From the NCBI GenBank assembly GCA_021154325.1, contig JAJKIR010000198.1, positions 1 to 57,805 on the forward strand: a DNA stretch of 57,805 nt. The letters run 5' to 3'. The stretch's first letter is position 1; every line of letters starts with the position of its first letter. A model generated the notes under the pieces. The model searched no databases. It saw only the letters and a list, made by a program, of their open reading frames with translations, and was not told the origin of the DNA. Of the stretch, positions 54,392 through 57,805 are shown piece after piece. The position numbers were made by a program, and so were the translations under genes. The DNA is from Gemmatimonas sp. (GTDB lineage Bacteria; Gemmatimonadota; Gemmatimonadetes; Gemmatimonadales; Gemmatimonadaceae).

Positions 54392-54634
54392 TTACGGGCG
54401 CTTCGTGGCGCCCTTCGTGCCGGTCTTGGTCTTGCTCTTCGTCGTGTCCATCGCCTTCGTGGTGTCCATCTTGTGCGTCGTGTCCATCTTCATCCCGGTG
54501 TCGGTCGCGGCGGGTGCCGGAGCGGCGGCCGGAGCCGGAGCCGCGGCAGCGGCCGCGGAATCCTGCTTCGCTTGGTCGTTCTTCGCACAAGCCGCGACCG
54601 CGAACACGGCGGCGACAAGAGCTAGGCGCTTCAT
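54392..54634 (-). CDS. Small Ala/Pro- and Lys/Thr-rich lipoprotein
   Basis: 80 aa from ATG 54634, preceded by AGGAG. A short lipoprotein signal ends VAVAAC (Cys about residue 16). A low-complexity region rich in Ala and Pro follows, then three MDTT repeats (MDTTHK, MDTTKA, MDTTKS) and a basic KTKTGTKGATKRP tail. It resembles no enzyme; small disordered outer-membrane lipoproteins of this sort are common but uncharacterised. It is convergent with the SDR gene. Confidence 0.8.
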   Translation of the reverse strand: MKRLALVAAVFAVAACAKNDQAKQDSAAAAAAPAPAAAPAPAATDTGMKMDTTHKMDTTKAMDTTKSKTKTGTKGATKRP

Positions 54635-54884
54635 GCAGATCTCCTGAGAGGGGTACGAGATTTCCAATCCATTTCCGCGCTTCGCTGCGGCGATGCTCGG
54701 ATCATTATCGGCGGCGTGTAAGCTACGGGCCACTGCTAGGCTGTCAAGGAGCGAGTACGACGTCAAGTAGAATGCCGCAAACGATTTGTACGGGAAGGCT
54801 CCTCTTGTGTCCCGTTCCGACCGACTGCTGGTCCCTTACCTCGACTTCGTCTACCTTTGGCAGCATCCCGGCGCCCAGGCCGTC

Positions 54885-56981
54885 ATGACTGCGAATACCC
54901 TGCCCCTGGCCGAGCCCACGATCGTTCGCGGCGCGTGTCCACACGACTGCCCCGACACGTGCGCCATGCTCGTCACGGTCGAGAATGGACGCGCCACGCG
55001 CGTCGCTGGCGACCCGGACCATCCGTTCACCCAGGGCTTTCTCTGCACCAAGGTCAATCGATACGTCGAGCGAACGTATCATCCCGACCGGCTCCTCCAT
55101 CCGATGCGCCGCGTTGGCCCCAAGGGGAGCGGACGCTTTGCCCGCGTCTCGTGGGACGAAGCGCTCACCGAGGTCGCTGAACGGCTGAGCGAGATCGCGC
55201 GGTCTTCCGACGGGCCACAGGCGATTCTTCCGTACTCGTACGCCGGCACGATGGGGCTGGTCCAGAGCTCTTCCCTGGATCGCCGCTTCTTCCACCTCCT
55301 CGGCGCCTCCATGCTCGACCGGACGATCTGTTCGATGGCCGGAACCGTGGGCATGCGAATGACGCTCGGCGCGAACATCGGAGCGGATGCGGAAGGGATG
55401 CCGGAGAGCGATCTCGTGCTGCTCTGGGGGACGAACACGCTGACGTCCAATCCGCACCTCTGGCCATTCGTGCTCGAGGCCCGCAAGCGAGGCGCACCGA
55501 TCATCACCATCGATCCGCTGCGAACTCGCACGGCCGCCCAGTGCGACGAGTGGATTCCGATCCGGCCCGGAACTGACGCGGCGCTCGCGCTGGGGATGAT
55601 GCACGTCCTGTTCGCGCGCGGGATGGAGGATCGCGACTACCTCGCGCGACACACGCTCGGCGAGGATGCGCTGCGCGCGCGTGTTCGGGAGTATCCGCCG
55701 GAACGCGTGGCGACGATCACCGGCTTGTCGCCGGAAGCGATTATTGATCTTGCCGAGCGCTATGGCCGCGCCCGCGCCGCGTTCATTCGCGTGAACTATG
55801 GACTCCAGCGGCACGCGGGCGGCGGGATGGCGGTGCGCACGATCGCATGCTTGCCGGCCGTCACGGGGCACTGGCGCCGCGCCGGTGGCGGTGTTCAGCT
55901 GTCCACGAGCGCGAATTTCCAATTCAATAAACAGGCGCTCGAGCGACCGGACCTCTCGCCGCCGGTGCGTACCATCAACATGATTCGCCTCGGCGAGGCG
56001 CTGACGACGCCCGATGCTGGCGTCGGTGGTCCGCCGGTACGCGCGCTCCTCGTGTACAACTCGAATCCAGCCGCCGTGGCGCCCGATCGCAATGCAGTGC
56101 TGCGCGGCCTGGCGCGAGATGACCTCTTCACGGTGGTGCTCGAGCACTTCCAGACGGATACCGCCGATTGGGCCGACATCGTTCTTCCCGCGACGACGCA
56201 GCTCGAACACTGGGACATCCATTTCGCGTACGGGCATCACTACGTGAACCTGAACCGCCCGTCGGTCGCGCCGCTTGGTGAGGCGAAGCCGAATAGCGAG
56301 ATCTTTCGACTGCTGGCCCTGAAAATGGGGTTACCCGGCGAACACTTTGCGGAAGACGATCTCGGTCTCATTCGGCAGGCGCTCGACACGAATGCGGAAA
56401 AGCTGCGCGGTGTGACGCTCGAGAAGCTTCTCGAGCGCGGCTGGGTGCGATTGAATGTGCCGACGCCGTATCTGCCATTTGCCGAGGGCAAATTTCTCAC
56501 GCCGAGCGGGAAATGCGAGCTGTACTCGGAGCGGATGGCGCAGATGGGACTCGATCCGCTGCCCACGTTCACCGCGCCGTACGAGTTTCCGGAGAACGTG
56601 CCCGAGCTGGCAAAGCGTTATCCGCTGACGCTCATCTCGTCGCCGGCGCACCAGTTCCTGAATACGACTTTCGTGAACGTCGAAGCGCTCAAGCGCGCCG
56701 CGCGCGAGCCGGAGTGCGTGCTGCATCCTCGGGACGCGGAGCGTCGTGGAATTCCCGTCGGTGCACGCGTGGTGATTCAGAACGATCGTGGTGCGTTCAC
56801 CGCAGTGGCCCGTGTGGAGGAGTCGATCCGGGAGGGTGTGGTGTGGGCGCCGTCGATCTGGTGGGGCAAGTTTGCCGCCGATGGCGCGAACGCGAATCAA
56901 ACGACGTCTCAGCGCGAGACCGACCTCGGCCACGGGCCGGTGTTCTACGACAATCTCGTCGAGGTCAGTTTGGCCGATTGA
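54885..56981 (+). CDS. Molybdopterin oxidoreductase (DMSO-reductase family)
   Basis: 698 aa from ATG 54885; the open frame extends to a TTG at 54786 but homology begins here. The [4Fe-4S] site is CPHDCPDTC plus the later Cys in FTQGFLCTK. Domain features YSYAGTMG, LLWGTNTLTSNPHLWPF and ITIDPLRTRTAAQCDEW bind the two pterin-guanine dinucleotides. A Cys in TICSMAG is the likely Mo ligand. There is no Tat signal, so the enzyme is probably cytoplasmic, and no partner Fe-S or membrane subunit follows, so its electron acceptor is unknown. It is best called a formate-dehydrogenase/thiosulfate-reductase-like protein. Confidence 0.9.
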   Translation: MTANTLPLAEPTIVRGACPHDCPDTCAMLVTVENGRATRVAGDPDHPFTQGFLCTKVNRYVERTYHPDRLLHPMRRVGPKGSGRFARVSWDEALTEVAERLSEIARSSDGPQAILPYSYAGTMGLVQSSSLDRRFFHLLGASMLDRTICSMAGTVGMRMTLGANIGADAEGMPESDLVLLWGTNTLTSNPHLWPFVLEARKRGAPIITIDPLRTRTAAQCDEWIPIRPGTDAALALGMMHVLFARGMEDRDYLARHTLGEDALRARVREYPPERVATITGLSPEAIIDLAERYGRARAAFIRVNYGLQRHAGGGMAVRTIACLPAVTGHWRRAGGGVQLSTSANFQFNKQALERPDLSPPVRTINMIRLGEALTTPDAGVGGPPVRALLVYNSNPAAVAPDRNAVLRGLARDDLFTVVLEHFQTDTADWADIVLPATTQLEHWDIHFAYGHHYVNLNRPSVAPLGEAKPNSEIFRLLALKMGLPGEHFAEDDLGLIRQALDTNAEKLRGVTLEKLLERGWVRLNVPTPYLPFAEGKFLTPSGKCELYSERMAQMGLDPLPTFTAPYEFPENVPELAKRYPLTLISSPAHQFLNTTFVNVEALKRAAREPECVLHPRDAERRGIPVGARVVIQNDRGAFTAVARVEESIREGVVWAPSIWWGKFAADGANANQTTSQRETDLGHGPVFYDNLVEVSLAD

Positions 56982-56989
56982 TGCCTAAC

Positions 56990-57095
56990 GACGGCGAACG
57001 GTGGACGGTGATCCGTGAACCGTGCACCGTGAACGGGTGGTCGGTCATGGAGCAGCGGTTCACCGATCACCGTTCACGGTTCACCGCGTCCGACC
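56990..57095. repeat. Second palindromic spacer element of GTGAACG type
   Basis: The left part reiterates GGTGGACGGTG, GTGAACCGTG and GTGAACGG. The right part has CGGTTCACCGATCACCG and TTCACGGTTCACCG, their complements. It lies between the oxidoreductase stop (with an octamer 2 nt after it) and the last gene. It shares its word with the element at 38988-39035 but is larger. No coding function is seen. Confidence 0.7.
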
Positions 57096-57164
57096 TTGCA
57101 TTCGTTCGATCCGCAGCGCTTCATTGACGAGGAGCCAGTTTTTCATCCGACCCAGGAGACAGTC

Positions 57165-57805
57165 GTGTCGTCGTCGTTTCCGGATACCCTCGGCGCTCTG
57201 AAGCGCTCCCCCCATGGAGTTCCCGAGCGCGCGCTTCGCACCGTCAAGGACGAAATGCGCCAGAATCTCCTCGCGCGCTTGTGCAATGGCGGACCGCTGT
57301 TCGCCGGCGTCATCGGGTACGAGGAGACCGTGATGCCGCAGATCGTCAACGCACTTCTGTCGCGCCACAACTTCATCCTTCTCGGCCTGCGCGGGCAGGC
57401 GAAATCGCGCATCCTGCGCGCGCTCACGACGCTGCTCGACGACGCGATTCCCATCGTGGCAGGAAGCGAAGTGAACGACAATCCCTTCGCGCCGATCTCC
57501 AAGTTCGCGCGCAATCTGCTCGCCGAAGCGGGAGACGACACGCCCATCGCGTGGGTTGGTCGTGAGAATCGCTATGTCGAAAAGCTCGCGACACCCGACG
57601 TGACGATCGCGGATCTCATCGGCGACCTCGATCCCATCAAAGCCGCTCGCGGTGGACACCTCCTCTCCGACGAGCTGACGATCCATTACGGGATGCTGCC
57701 GCGGGCCAACCGCGGCATCTTCGCGCTCAACGAGCTGCCCGATCTCGCCGGCAAGGTGCAGGTGGGATTGTTCAACGTCATGCAGGAAGGCGACGTCCAG
57801 ATCAA
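57165..57805 (+). CDS. BchI/MoxR-type AAA+ ATPase, N-terminal 213 codons (cut by window end)
   Basis: From GTG 57165, with AGGAGA about 5 nt upstream. The nucleotide loop [16 protein letters not shown] is a Walker A variant of the Mg-chelatase/MoxR clade. The Walker B region is [18 protein letters not shown], and [34 protein letters not shown] and GMLPRANRG also match a bacterial group of stand-alone BchI-like ATPases that I recall as usually paired with a von Willebrand A-domain gene. That partner would lie beyond the window. The frame is open to the last base, and no stop is visible. Confidence 0.85.
   Translation, partial: MSSSFPDTLGALKRSPHGVPERALRTVKDEMRQNLLARLCNGGPLFAGVIGYEETVMPQIVNALLSRHNFILLGLRGQAKSRILRALTTLLDDAIPIVAGSEVNDNPFAPISKFARNLLAEAGDDTPIAWVGRENRYVEKLATPDVTIADLIGDLDPIKAARGGHLLSDELTIHYGMLPRANRGIFALNELPDLAGKVQVGLFNVMQEGDVQI

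Overview
The window is high-GC, densely coding DNA from a free-living, diderm, probably soil or freshwater bacterium. A Gemmatimonadota-type genome is my best guess. The basis is inference from gene order (ruvB-queA-tgt-yajC-def-fmt-rsmB...), codon bias and the mix of Omp85/TamB, FTR1-cytochrome c and PASTA proteins. No 16S rRNA or other taxonomic marker is present. I see no rRNA, tRNA, CRISPR array, prophage, transposase or integrase. About 54 protein genes cover nearly all of the sequence; the first and last are cut by the window edges.

Layout. (1) 1-12.7 kb: after the start of a secreted protein on the minus strand comes a long plus-strand housekeeping run: ruvB, queA, tgt, yajC, def, fmt, a ThiE/TenI-like gene, rsmB, a three-PASTA membrane protein, rpe, a TlpA-like thioredoxin, a YbbR-domain protein, tsaD and lgt. 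(2) 12.9-18.4 kb, minus: a cytochrome c/FTR1 iron-permease fusion, then (upstream) EamA transporter-HAD phosphatase-CYTH-unknown-acpS, joined mostly by 4-nt overlaps. (3) 18.5-20.9 kb: a small DUF6941-like gene (plus), then zinc-ribbon-P1 peptidase-NlpC/P60 (minus). (4) 21.1-30.8 kb, minus: an envelope operon of small membrane protein-Omp85-TamB-lipid kinase-NtrC-like regulator lacking the GAFTGA loop. (5) 31-37.8 kb: an oligopeptide-type binding protein with a single DppB permease, MazG-like, a YihY fusion with a DUF883-like gene, an alpha/beta hydrolase and a ferredoxin-NADP reductase-like flavoprotein. (6) 37.9-42.9 kb, plus: Ser/Thr kinase, cobalamin adenosyltransferase, aroB, a 3D-domain protein, a tiny membrane protein and a primary-like sigma factor. 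(7) 43-54.3 kb, plus: a GH18-NodB-GT2 fusion, a second lipid kinase, a LON-domain protein, glcD-glcE-glcF, ygfZ and an SDR epimerase. (8) 54.4-57.8 kb: a small lipoprotein, a molybdopterin oxidoreductase and the first 213 codons of a BchI/MoxR-type ATPase.

Functional links. The first block serves translation, tRNA/rRNA modification, protein maturation and export. The 21-31 kb operon looks like an outer-membrane assembly unit (Omp85 plus TamB) with lipid phosphorylation and its own regulator. The glcDEF trio would oxidise glycolate, and a phosphoglycolate-phosphatase-like HAD gene lies elsewhere in the window.

Most unusual signals. First, the octamer GCCTAACG (reverse complement CGTTAGGC) occurs 34 times exactly by my eye count, about fifteen-fold above a base-composition expectation. 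It is read in several reading frames and accounts for many of the rare TTA leucine codons. This resembles DNA-uptake-sequence or HIP1-type genome-wide motifs. Second, several intergenic spacers are imperfect palindromes, each built by reiterating its own 6-10 base word. I do not recognise either as a named system.
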